From positions 105,912-169,911 of the forward strand of contig JAEYOY010000038.1 of NCBI GenBank assembly GCA_023411215.1: a DNA stretch of 64,000 nt. The letters are read 5' to 3'. The notes under the pieces are model-generated. The model made no database searches, was not told the DNA's origin, and saw only the letters and a list, made by a program, of their open reading frames with translations. Positions 53,784 through 62,449 of this stretch are shown here, in pieces; the first letter of the stretch is position 1; every line of letters begins with the position of its first letter. Source of the DNA: Bacillota bacterium (GTDB taxonomy: Bacteria; Bacillota; Clostridia; Lachnospirales; Lachnospiraceae). The position numbers and the translations under genes are program-made.

Positions 53784-55091
53784 ATGAACAAAAATAGATT
53801 TAGATATCTATTCCTGCTATTCGCCATCATCCTTGTTCTTTTTCCCACCACCCATGTGCAAGCCAAGGTACAGAGCTTCTCCACCTTATATATGGAGGTA
53901 ACTCTACCCGAGAATGTCATCATTATAACCCCTGAAACCGCGAATATAGATCCTACATGGAGCGAAATCGGAATCATTGACCCCGCATCCGAGAAAAAGA
54001 CGATGGAGGAAATGGGTGTACAAGCCATTCTATATGACCCAACCACTGCTGCAACGGTCCGAATGATGAGTAAGCGTAACAGTGACAGTGAGGAGGTTTA
54101 TAATCTCTCCCTTCTTTCTGATGAGGAGATGACCGCATATCTGGATAAGATTTTCGCCACAACAGACGAAAATACTACCTTTACGATAGATCAATATGAA
54201 CATTCCGAGCTTCCCTTTTATCGTCTTGACCTGCATTTATCAAAGGACGGTACCGAGTATTCGGAGATTGTTTATGGTACGATAGCCAATGGATATTCGA
54301 TCTCCTATGATATTTATGAAATCAACAAAACCGAACCCATAGATGAAAGCTTTATAAAGGAATTGGTTGCAGCAACTCATTTTACTGAATTTTTGGATAA
54401 AGCTGAGGTCGAAAGACAGCAGCGTGAGGCATTAACGAATCTTATCATTGTAGTATGTGTTTTCCTGTTACTCCTTGTTGTTATATTCGTTCTACGAGGC
54501 CGCTCCAATAAAAAGGAAATGCTTAAGAAGAAGGAGAAAGCAGAAGCACTTTCCCGCTTCTTTACCGCGCAAAGACAAAACGAAGAGCAGAACATAAAAG
54601 ATACGCCGATATTCAGTAACCGAACCAAATATTCAGAGGATTTAATCAAAACCTTTTATACTTATGATCGCATTTGGAAGAGACTTAAGCTTTGGATTAT
54701 AACAGTTGCCATTTTACTGCTGCTGATTGCATCCTTCTATAATACCGGTTCAATCTATGTCTGTATTATTGCGGTAGGCATAGCAGGTGTATTTGTTTAT
54801 CAATATTATGCTCAGACCGAAAAAGCGATTATCCGTGAAGTAAAGGCGTATAAAAGCAGAAAGAATTCAGAGGCTGTATTCACATTTTATGAGGACTATT
54901 ATACCTTGTCCGGAATACAATCCAGCTCGAAATATCCTTATATTCAAGTTACGGAAATTAAGGAGTACAAAGCGTATGTTTACATCTACCTGGGCTCAGA
55001 AAAAGCTCATTACCTTGCCAAAGATGGATTCGAGCACGGTCTAGAGGAATTTAAGAGCTTTATGTCAGGAAAAATGAGTACAAAAAAATAA
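53784..55091 (+). CDS. Exported membrane protein with YcxB-like C-terminus
   Basis: A 435-residue protein. An N-terminal signal peptide (about 1-28, cleavage near VQA-K) is followed by a ~180-residue extracellular domain of mixed beta strands with acidic patches. A membrane span lies near 213-232 and a cytoplasmic charged helix follows. Two more spans are near 300-345. The C-terminal ~85 residues (EAVFTFYEDYYTLSG and the following strands) resemble the YcxB-like domain. No catalytic motif is seen. It stands alone between two large hairpin elements. Confidence 0.65.
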   Translation: MNKNRFRYLFLLFAIILVLFPTTHVQAKVQSFSTLYMEVTLPENVIIITPETANIDPTWSEIGIIDPASEKKTMEEMGVQAILYDPTTAATVRMMSKRNSDSEEVYNLSLLSDEEMTAYLDKIFATTDENTTFTIDQYEHSELPFYRLDLHLSKDGTEYSEIVYGTIANGYSISYDIYEINKTEPIDESFIKELVAATHFTEFLDKAEVERQQREALTNLIIVVCVFLLLLVVIFVLRGRSNKKEMLKKKEKAEALSRFFTAQRQNEEQNIKDTPIFSNRTKYSEDLIKTFYTYDRIWKRLKLWIITVAILLLLIASFYNTGSIYVCIIAVGIAGVFVYQYYAQTEKAIIREVKAYKSRKNSEAVFTFYEDYYTLSGIQSSSKYPYIQVTEIKEYKAYVYIYLGSEKAHYLAKDGFEHGLEEFKSFMSGKMSTKK

Positions 55092-55179
55092 GATGTATAT
55101 CCATAAGAAAGCTAGCTCCAACTGACTTTCTTGCGCATCGTATCATAGCATCCTAAGCATTTTTATGAAGCATAGCTAC

Positions 55180-55395
55180 AAGGGGCTGTTGAATAACATA
55201 AGCAAATGCTGAAGGAAAGGACAACATGCATCCCATAATACACTGTTTGACGGACAGATTATTGATTTTGTATGACAAAAGCAAACATTTATGTTTGATA
55301 TTGGCATACAAAACAATAGGATGTCAGTTAACCTGTGTGAGGGATGCATGTTGTTCTTTCCTTCATTTATACCATACGTTTTGCAACAGCCCCTT
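55180..55395. repeat. 216-bp nested hairpin, MITE-like
   Basis: Ends AAGGGGCTGTTG/CAACAGCCCCTT (55180-55191, 55384-55395). A 24-bp inner arm at 55211-55234 pairs with 55341-55364 (one G-T wobble). A central TTTTGTATG/CATACAAAA stem also encloses AAACAT/ATGTTT. It lies about 90 bp after the YcxB-like gene. Same end family as 53295-53570, different interior. Confidence 0.8.
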
Positions 55396-55572
55396 CGTAA
55401 CATGTGTATTTACTAATCAGTCATATTTATGACCCTAGAAATTAATTCTCACTTTACATGTCTGGCGTATGAAGTGCGAATTATGCTATTTATAATTCAC
55501 ACTAACCTTTTATATATTAAGCCGTTATTATCGTGTAAACCGATTACTCTTATCTGCTTAAGAACCTTCCAT

Positions 55573-55779
55573 CTATTGAAAGGATCCCCCATTATGAAGA
55601 TTACGTACCACTTCGTTTACACGGTTTTTCGCCTCGTCCCCCGTCGTAGAACCTTTGATATAGTCAACCACCTGCTCTTTGCCTTGGTCAGATAAGTTCA
55701 CAAAATTCTTCATCGCATCCATATCAAGTGCTAACCGAAAACCTAGTCCTTCCGGAAGCTGATTACCAATCAGACTCAT
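55573..55779 (-). CDS. Small conserved-type hypothetical protein (68 aa)
   Basis: A 68-residue soluble protein with a clear AAAGGAGAT site 5 nt before its ATG. It has a short N-terminal loop (LPEGLGFRLALDMDAMKNF) and then helices with SDQGKEQVVDYIKG, a pattern shared with small helical proteins often seen in Clostridia. I cannot name a family with confidence. No partner genes; it ends 135 bp before the EIIC gene stop. Confidence 0.62.
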   Translation of the reverse strand: MSLIGNQLPEGLGFRLALDMDAMKNFVNLSDQGKEQVVDYIKGSTTGDEAKNRVNEVVRNLHNGGSFQ

Positions 55780-55914
55780 AGCTATCTCCTTTCCTGCTTT
55801 TACGCATCATCAATCAATTGATTCAAGCTTAGTATCTGATTGTTTTTCTGTTTTATGTGTAGATTTATTTCCTATTTCTGCATAATTCGCTATATTATGA
55901 AATTAATAGCTTCA

Positions 55915-57027
55915 TCACGATTCCTTAAGTAACTCCTCAGCTTTAAAATCTGCTTCATCAAAGCGTAACAGCAATCCTAGAAGGAAGCTGATAATAAAAC
56001 CCATAATCATGGAGAGAAAGAAGATCCAGAAGCCCTCTCCAAAGTATACCACCAAAGATAACATAGAGGGATAAGCGAAGGCCACTGCACCTGCATTAGA
56101 GGTCCCGACAAGGGCTCCGCCAATAGCCCCTGCAATGCAGGCAGCAATCATTGGACGTTTTAGTGGTATATTGACTCCGTATAATATAGGCTCCGTTACT
56201 CCCATAATGGCTGTAATCGCTCCGGATAAGGCAACAGTCTTAAGCCTCTTATTCTTGGTACGAATGCTGACTGCCATCGCTGCACCGGCTTGACCCATAA
56301 CCCCAGCTCCGCAAAGAGGTAAGAACGAGTCATAACCAACTGTATTTATATGCTCTAATATGACCGGAACCATACCCCAATGAAAGCCGAAGACAACCAT
56401 CGGTTGCCAGATCAGCCCAAAGACAGCACCGGCAACAATTGGACTGAAACTATAAATTGCAGAATATGCAGCGGATAAACCGGTACCTACAAATGCTCCC
56501 AGTGGTCCAAATACAAGGAAAGTAAAGGGTGTAACAATGATTAAAGCCAACATCGGCTTTAAGAAACCTTTGATGGTGCCGTGAATATATTTCTCCAAGG
56601 GTATCTCAACATAATGAAGCACCCCTACGGCCAAAATGATCGGTATCACACTGGAGGGATAACTAACCGGGTTCACCGTAAACCCGAAGAATTCCAAGCT
56701 CATCCCACCTGCAAATAGCTCCGTAATATCCGGATATACTAAGGCTGCTGCTACCAACATCGAGGTGACCGTATCTGCCTTTAGCTTGTGAGATGCCGTA
56801 TAAGCTAAGAAAATCGGTAGATAGTGAAAGAAACCATCCGAAATAGCATAAAGAATCTGGTACACTCCCGAGGACTCATTTAACACCTCCAGATTGGTAG
56901 CTAACATTAATAATCCCTTTAGTAAGGCTGCTGCCATCATCACATTAATAATCGGCAGGAAGATACCTGAAATCGTGTCAATCACACGAGTAAACATAGT
57001 GGTATTCTTATTATCCGTAGTATTCAT
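55915..57027 (-). CDS. PTS EIIC component, stand-alone (glucose/beta-glucoside-like)
   Basis: Sugar-transporting membrane subunit of a phosphotransferase system, 370 residues from ATG 57027 (GGAGGTTTCA upstream). It contains only the EIIC domain: about ten spans, the GVTEPILYGVN segment near 280 that is the family G-x-T-E substrate loop, and HWGMVPVILEHI near 225. EIIB and EIIA, usually fused or adjacent, are absent, so it must borrow them or serve as a non-phosphorylating carrier. Ends with an acidic tail. Confidence 0.85.
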   Translation of the reverse strand: MNTTDNKNTTMFTRVIDTISGIFLPIINVMMAAALLKGLLMLATNLEVLNESSGVYQILYAISDGFFHYLPIFLAYTASHKLKADTVTSMLVAAALVYPDITELFAGGMSLEFFGFTVNPVSYPSSVIPIILAVGVLHYVEIPLEKYIHGTIKGFLKPMLALIIVTPFTFLVFGPLGAFVGTGLSAAYSAIYSFSPIVAGAVFGLIWQPMVVFGFHWGMVPVILEHINTVGYDSFLPLCGAGVMGQAGAAMAVSIRTKNKRLKTVALSGAITAIMGVTEPILYGVNIPLKRPMIAACIAGAIGGALVGTSNAGAVAFAYPSMLSLVVYFGEGFWIFFLSMIMGFIISFLLGLLLRFDEADFKAEELLKES

Positions 57028-57185
57028 TGAAACCTCCAAATATAATGAGTGGAATTATAACACATGCGCTGAGTGAAAAAGCCTATGTTAAATGCACAAA
57101 GAGACTGCTATCCACATATTGATACAAGCAGATGATTTTCTGTCATTTTATCAATACAGGATGTAACAGCCTCTCATAAATATTC

Positions 57186-58940
57186 TTATGCTAACGTTAC
57201 AAATTGATCAATCAATGCTTCAATCGTCTTCAAGCTGGTTCTCCAGAACCCGGGATCCTCCAGATTAATCTCAGCCTGCTTTGCAGCGTCCTCAACACTC
57301 ATTACTGTTGTCGCCTTCAGTAATGCACGGTATTTCGGAAGAAAGGCTTCGCCCTCAGTCTTATATTTCTCATATAGACCTCTGGCAAATAAACCGCCGA
57401 AGGCATAAGGGAAATTGTAGAAGCTTAAATTCTCGGAGTAATAATGTCCCTTCAATACCCACATATAGGGATGGAGATAATCATGATCCAGTCCATCACC
57501 ATAGGCTGTCTTCTGTGCCTCAAGCATAATCTCCTTCAACTCATCCGAGAATAAAAAGCCTGTCTTACAGCGATCAAAAACCGCTGTCTCAAATAAATAT
57601 CTGGAATAGATATCACAGATTATCTGAGTTACATCCTGAAGCTGACTCTCGATTAAGGCTATCTTCTCATTTCCTTCTGACTCACGAATGGCTGCCTCCA
57701 TAATAATTGCTTCATTGAAGGTGGAGGCTGTCTCTGCTACGGGCATGCTGTAATCAACATTGAGAGGAAGATGCTCCTGAATATTTAAGCCATGGTAAGC
57801 ATGGCCAAGTTCATGAGCCAGCGTCACCACATCACTTAAGGAGCCGGTGAAATTGGTAAGAATACGGCTCTGCTTTACGAAGGGTATATTCTCACAGAAT
57901 GCTCCCCCAACCTTTCCCTTACGTGGGAAGAAGTCGATCCATTCCTCATCATAAGCTTCCTCTACCATATCAGCCAGATCCTTTGAAAAGCTGTTAAAAT
58001 GCTTTAAAAGGTATTCCTTCGATTCTTCGATGGTAAATTTCGTTGTAGTCTCTCCGATCGGAGCAAATAAGTCATACCAGGGAAGCCCCTTCTCGTGACC
58101 CATGATTTTTGCCTTATGTTTTAAGTATTTATGGAAGGAGGGTAAGGCTTCACGAATTGCCTCAAGCATCGCCTCAAGGGTCTCTCTCTTCATTTTAGCC
58201 TGAGCTAAGGTCATGTCCAGTGGTGATTCATAGCCTCTGAGTTCACATATGGTATTCACCTGAGTCTTGATATTATTCAAGGAGAAGCTTACTGCATCCT
58301 TAATCTTCTCCAATGCTTTCAGCTCAGCCGCAAACGCATCCCTGCGAACCTCCACATCCTCACTATGAGCTTTGTTTCGAACCTCAGGGAAGGTAATAAT
58401 ATTATCCCGGTATTCTACTTCCAGTGTTGAGGTTAAAAAGCTCTGCATGCTGCCCCAAGCGGAACCTGCACTGATGTTAAGCTTTGCAATTACATCCTCT
58501 ACATCATCGCTTAATAGGTGCTTTGCTTCCTTTTTCATCTCAGACAATAAGTAATTATATTCCTTCAGCTTTGGATATTGATTGATATAGCCTTCCAGTT
58601 TCTCAATTCCGGCGATAAATTTATTAATAACAGCCATTGGCTTTGAGGATAAGCTTAATTGTTTTTCGATGGCATTCATTTCATTCACCGTCTCGCTGTC
58701 AGAGGTGTTTACCGACTGTCTTAAAGCAACATAATAACTCAGTTTTGATCTAAGTAATTGAAATTGCTCCAGGTAATCAATCGCTTTTAGTAAAGCAGCC
58801 TCTTCGTTGGTTACCTGTTTCAAACCCTCGCTAAACTCAATAAGCTCCTCGGTTAATGTCTGTAGGCTTGCTTTATCTTCTTTGTATTTCTCATCATGAA
58901 ATCCCTTATATAATACTTCTAATGACCATTCCTTGTTCAT
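57186..58940 (-). CDS. M3-family oligoendopeptidase F
   Basis: Cytoplasmic zinc peptidase cutting short peptides, 584 residues. The zinc motif HELGHAYHG is near 371, with the following Glu in ASTFNEAIIMEAA near 400. The N-terminal ~200 residues are the helical PepF domain. Single gene with its own gap before the EIIC promoter region. A role in peptide or peptide-signal turnover is usual for the family. Confidence 0.93.
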   Translation of the reverse strand: MNKEWSLEVLYKGFHDEKYKEDKASLQTLTEELIEFSEGLKQVTNEEAALLKAIDYLEQFQLLRSKLSYYVALRQSVNTSDSETVNEMNAIEKQLSLSSKPMAVINKFIAGIEKLEGYINQYPKLKEYNYLLSEMKKEAKHLLSDDVEDVIAKLNISAGSAWGSMQSFLTSTLEVEYRDNIITFPEVRNKAHSEDVEVRRDAFAAELKALEKIKDAVSFSLNNIKTQVNTICELRGYESPLDMTLAQAKMKRETLEAMLEAIREALPSFHKYLKHKAKIMGHEKGLPWYDLFAPIGETTTKFTIEESKEYLLKHFNSFSKDLADMVEEAYDEEWIDFFPRKGKVGGAFCENIPFVKQSRILTNFTGSLSDVVTLAHELGHAYHGLNIQEHLPLNVDYSMPVAETASTFNEAIIMEAAIRESEGNEKIALIESQLQDVTQIICDIYSRYLFETAVFDRCKTGFLFSDELKEIMLEAQKTAYGDGLDHDYLHPYMWVLKGHYYSENLSFYNFPYAFGGLFARGLYEKYKTEGEAFLPKYRALLKATTVMSVEDAAKQAEINLEDPGFWRTSLKTIEALIDQFVTLA

Positions 58941-59018
58941 TCTGATACTTCCTTTCCATGTTTCTTTGATGATGTATTATCTTATTGTATTATAGTTTTA
59001 AAATTAATATTCTGCTTG

Positions 59019-59525
59019 TCAAATCGATCTGTGTTTTTCTTCCAGCAAAAGTAGTGCTGCTTTCGTATCCAGACCACCTGCATATCCTACCAGACTTCCA
59101 TTCGCTCCTATTACGCGGTGACAGGGAATGATACACATAATCGGATTATTATGATTCGCCATGCCAACGGCCCGGCTGGCATTCTTATTCCCAACGGCTT
59201 CCGCGATCTGCTTATAGCTTCTGGTCTCGCCGTAAGGGATTGCACGTAAAGCATCCCACACTTTCTTCTGAAAGTCTGTTCCTTTCGGGTTTAGGCTTAT
59301 ATTAAACTCCTTGCGTTTCCCGTCAAAGTATTCCATAAGCTCCTTAATTGCTTGTCTTATCAACGGTGTCTCCTCTATCTCACAGCTTAGAAGCTCTTTT
59401 CTACCTGGTGTATTCTCTGCATCCGGCAACAACGTATCCTTTACAATAGACACCTCTGCTATTCCCTGTCCATCCTCTGCGATAAACAGCCTTCCCAGCT
59501 TTGTCTCATAATAAAAGCCCTTCAT
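59019..59525 (-). CDS. ogt: Methylated-DNA--protein-cysteine methyltransferase
   Basis: Suicide repair enzyme that takes the methyl from O6-methylguanine. The 168 residues have the small N-terminal domain, then FQKKVWDALRAIPYGETRSYKQIA (DNA-binding helix), VGMANHNNP and the active-site IPCHRVIGANGSLVGYAGG near 135. It ends normally. Lone gene between peptidase and the papain-like protein. Confidence 0.96.
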   Translation of the reverse strand: MKGFYYETKLGRLFIAEDGQGIAEVSIVKDTLLPDAENTPGRKELLSCEIEETPLIRQAIKELMEYFDGKRKEFNISLNPKGTDFQKKVWDALRAIPYGETRSYKQIAEAVGNKNASRAVGMANHNNPIMCIIPCHRVIGANGSLVGYAGGLDTKAALLLLEEKHRSI

Positions 59526-59555
59526 AAATACTCCTCCATCAAAGCAATGATTCTT

Positions 59556-60188
59556 CTATGCATGTAACACTCTTTGTACCACCTTACGAAAATGATAGAC
59601 GGTATCATAAGCAATACCGATTGCCCTGCGTCTGCGGAAGAATTCATCATCCTTCATCTGCTCCTGCTGCCAATCAGCTGCATCACGAAGACTTCCGGTA
59701 TAGACCACATGCTCCGCCAGTCTACGCTCAAGCTCTCGGATTGCATTCATCCTCGGAAAGCGAAGGAGATGTGTCGCAAATTCCAGACAGGTATACATAT
59801 CCTTTGCATCTAAGCGCTTACCTAATAAGGATAGTAACGCATTGATGGTATTATAGATCATTACTTCTCGATTTTGTTGAAAATATTCTATCTCCTGGCG
59901 AATGCGTTCATATTCCTTCTCTTCTACCGGTACCTCACATATTTTTACCAGAACATCCTGGTCTCCATAAAGATAACGTCCTGGTCGTTCCACCACGAAG
60001 CCCCCATAGATTGGCGAGTTAATATGGTATCTGGCAAAGGAATACATGGATCGCAGGTCCCGATCAAAGGCAATCGTAACATGACTATATTTATTTCTGG
60101 TAATTAGGCGAATCCCCTTACCCATTATTGTATTGGTTGAAACGAATACAACGTAAAGATAATTCATCTTTTTATCCTCTGATAACAT
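59556..60188 (-). CDS. Permuted papain-like (YiiX/NlpC-P60-type) hypothetical protein
   Basis: A 210-residue protein; ATG 60188 follows AAAGGGTGG. It shows the order typical of permuted NlpC/P60 proteins: a conserved SHVTIAFD His near 35 (after GKGIRLITRNKY) and a Cys in MYTCLEFATHLL near 140. Such proteins are cysteine hydrolases or acyltransferases. The C-terminal 60 residues are basic and helical. The family call rests on fold-like His then Cys placement only. Confidence 0.6.
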   Translation of the reverse strand: MLSEDKKMNYLYVVFVSTNTIMGKGIRLITRNKYSHVTIAFDRDLRSMYSFARYHINSPIYGGFVVERPGRYLYGDQDVLVKICEVPVEEKEYERIRQEIEYFQQNREVMIYNTINALLSLLGKRLDAKDMYTCLEFATHLLRFPRMNAIRELERRLAEHVVYTGSLRDAADWQQEQMKDDEFFRRRRAIGIAYDTVYHFRKVVQRVLHA

Positions 60189-60289
60189 GACAACCACCCT
60201 TTTCTTACTAGAATATTATGCCTACACTCTGAATCAGTTTATGCTTTTCTATATAGTAAGAACGTTTGTAACGCCCTTTTATCTTCGCT

Positions 60290-60967
60290 CTAAAGGATTC
60301 CGAATAGGATACATCCGATGGTATTAATTGCAAAATTGGCACACATATGAACCAGCCAGGAAGGGTATATGGTTCTACTCTTCTCATTAAGCCAGTCAAA
60401 TAGTAATCCCGCGACAAACAGGCTGATCAGTAATAATAGGAACAGATAGATGCTGAACCAGCTGGACATAATCGCCACGTGATACAAGGAGAAGGCCGCC
60501 GCGCTGAAGACATAGGCAACTCGTCTTGTGGTGAAGCGGCTTAATATCAAAAAACCTATCCCCCGAAAGAAGAATTCCTCCAAGAGCGAATTGACGAAGG
60601 AAATGTAGAGTGCCACCCAGACAAACTCCTTCTTACCAACGCCACTGGATCCGGTGATGGCATCTGCCACCTGGGTAAAGTCAAATAGCCCCCCAATGGT
60701 ATAATAGGCTGCTATAATAAATGCATAGACCCCAATACCAAGTAAGACAGGAAACAAAAGCTTCTTACCCTTTATTTTTAATATATTAATTAATGCTACA
60801 TCCTTCTGTCTGCTAAGGACGATCAATGGTACAAGCAAGAACATTACAAGCTTAATCGCTGATTTTATAGCATAGCCCGGTGCCAAGACCGCTTCTACAA
60901 AAGACATTATACCACAAGCCACTATAATAAGCAAAACTACTATCCTACAAGTATGTTTTTGAGTCAT
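60290..60967 (-). CDS. CPBP-family intramembrane protease
   Basis: Abi/CPBP (Rce1-like) membrane glutamic protease, 225 residues from ATG 60967 (GGGGTGG upstream), about eight spans. Motifs EEFFFRGIGFLIL near 130, FSLYHVAIM near 165 and a third-motif HMCANF near 210 match the family. In bacteria some act in bacteriocin self-immunity. No bacteriocin gene is seen here. A relic of the 139-bp repeat family lies just downstream at 60218-60244. Confidence 0.87.
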   Translation of the reverse strand: MTQKHTCRIVVLLIIVACGIMSFVEAVLAPGYAIKSAIKLVMFLLVPLIVLSRQKDVALINILKIKGKKLLFPVLLGIGVYAFIIAAYYTIGGLFDFTQVADAITGSSGVGKKEFVWVALYISFVNSLLEEFFFRGIGFLILSRFTTRRVAYVFSAAAFSLYHVAIMSSWFSIYLFLLLLISLFVAGLLFDWLNEKSRTIYPSWLVHMCANFAINTIGCILFGIL

Positions 60968-61202
60968 CACTTCCACCCCTGATAACCTCCCCTTGGTGAA
61001 TGTTCGTGTCAAAGATTTCTTTGGAACAAACTTCTGAATATAAATTATGCTTGCATCGTACCTACCCGTTTCGATACTTCATACTTTTTAATTATACCTT
61101 GCTTTCTCTATAACATCAAGTCTAACAACCTCTGTATCTCATTCCGAGGCGTCCCAAGGCCTTGCATGTCGTGGCTTCTCCTCTCACTACCAGTAAATAC
61201 AA

Positions 61203-61242
61203 AGGAGCTGCTGCAAAACTTGTTTGTTATGCAGCAGCTCCT
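61203..61242 (-). terminator. Terminator of the nitroreductase gene
   Basis: A perfect 13-bp stem AGGAGCTGCTGCA/TGCAGCAGCTCCT (61203-61215, 61230-61242) with a 14-nt loop; the minus-strand tail is TTGTATTTAC. It lies about 65 bp after the stop at 61307. Confidence 0.72.
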
Positions 61243-61306
61243 AAGATTTATATAAATCACCAATATTAAATGTTCACTTTGCTGTTCCAAAAAATATGAT
61301 TACTGC

Positions 61307-61906
61307 TTATGCAAACACCTTAAATCTATTATCAAGAGGGGAGAATTCCTTCTCACCAGGCTCAGCCAAACGGTTACCAAATGGCATCTCAGACATCAGC
61401 TTCCAGCTCTCGGGAAGTCCCCATGTGCTTCGAACCTCATCATCTATCAGAGGATTATAATGTTGTAGGGAAGCTCCTAGTCCAAGCTCCTCCAGTGCGG
61501 TCCATACTGTAAACTGCAGCATACCGCTGGACTGTGTAGACCATAGAGGGAAATTATCCTGATACAGCGGGAATGCCTCCTGGAGACCTTTCACTACGGC
61601 CATATCTTCAAAAAACAAGATAGTTCCAAAGCCGTTCTTGAAGGCGTTTACCTTCTCATCCGTGGAAGCAAAGGCTTCCGCCGGAACAATTTTACGAAGT
61701 GTCTCGCGCACAATCTCCCACAGCTTATCATGATGTTCTCCAACTAATACGACTGCCCTACCGCTCTGGGAATTGAAGGAGGAGGGAACATACTTTACCG
61801 AATGCTCCACTACGTTCTTAATCTCATCCAATGATACCTCAATATCTTTTCCGATTGCATAATATGTTCTGCGACTCTCTACAGCCTGGTTAAATGTTTT
61901 ACTCAT
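61307..61906 (-). CDS. Nitroreductase family (FMN) protein
   Basis: A 199-residue NAD(P)H-dependent flavoenzyme of the YdgI/HBN1-like short group. The FMN-site segments are SRRTYYAIG at the N-terminus (Arg and Ser that hold the phosphate), SFNSQSGRAVVLVG near 44, MLQFTVWTALEELGLGASLQHYNP near 128 and the terminal GNRLAEPG. It may reduce quinones or nitro-compounds. No partner genes; GGAAGG lies before the ATG. Confidence 0.92.
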   Translation of the reverse strand: MSKTFNQAVESRRTYYAIGKDIEVSLDEIKNVVEHSVKYVPSSFNSQSGRAVVLVGEHHDKLWEIVRETLRKIVPAEAFASTDEKVNAFKNGFGTILFFEDMAVVKGLQEAFPLYQDNFPLWSTQSSGMLQFTVWTALEELGLGASLQHYNPLIDDEVRSTWGLPESWKLMSEMPFGNRLAEPGEKEFSPLDNRFKVFA

Positions 61907-62099
61907 AACAAATACCTTCCTTCCTATTATGTCAAGCCTTAAATCATTGATTTTTAAGACTTTTCTTTATATAGTTACCTCTATAAACAGAGCTAAAAGT
62001 GTAGAACAGTCATTATATCTTGTACTGAATAGCTAAAAATAGGTATAACTTATAAAACATCCTCTTGTTTTGCTTTATAAAGGCTATAATTCCTCTGTT

Positions 62100-62449
62100 T
62101 AGCTATGATGGTGAACCTTCCGTGCCTAAAGGGATCGTGTCCCAACTTCCTTCGTCCCACCTGTTCATACACTGAGTGCTAGCTAAGCTTTCAAACAGGG
62201 TCATGCCCTACGGAGAGAACTACTGCCAGCTACAGCTCTTGTTTGTATTTGATTTTACTGACCTCTTTGTTTCTCAAGGTACTGATATTCAGTGGACGCT
62301 TTACCTTGTTTCGCTCAGTTGGTCTTATTTCTGATGTAGTACTTGAAGCACTCCATCGTTATCGGGTTTCTTTCCAGAACCCTGCTCGATTTCAGAATTA
62401 TCTGGAACCCAGCAAGGGTCTGGATTATAATACATTCTGCTTGTTTTTA
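62100..62449 (-). other. Non-coding 3' flank of the IS110 element with RNA-like hairpins
   Basis: No open frame with start signals. Stems include CCTGTT/AACAGG (62160-62165, 62194-62199) around a 28-nt loop, a GGG/CCC stem near 62199-62209 and a GGGA/TCCC stem near 62131-62143. IS110-family elements encode a bridge (seek) RNA in one non-coding end, so this segment is a candidate. The outer element boundary is not determined. Confidence 0.35.

Noticed and set aside
61108..61290. 60-codon minus-strand frame after the CPBP gene
   Set aside because: Lies over the terminator stem; no start signal or domain.
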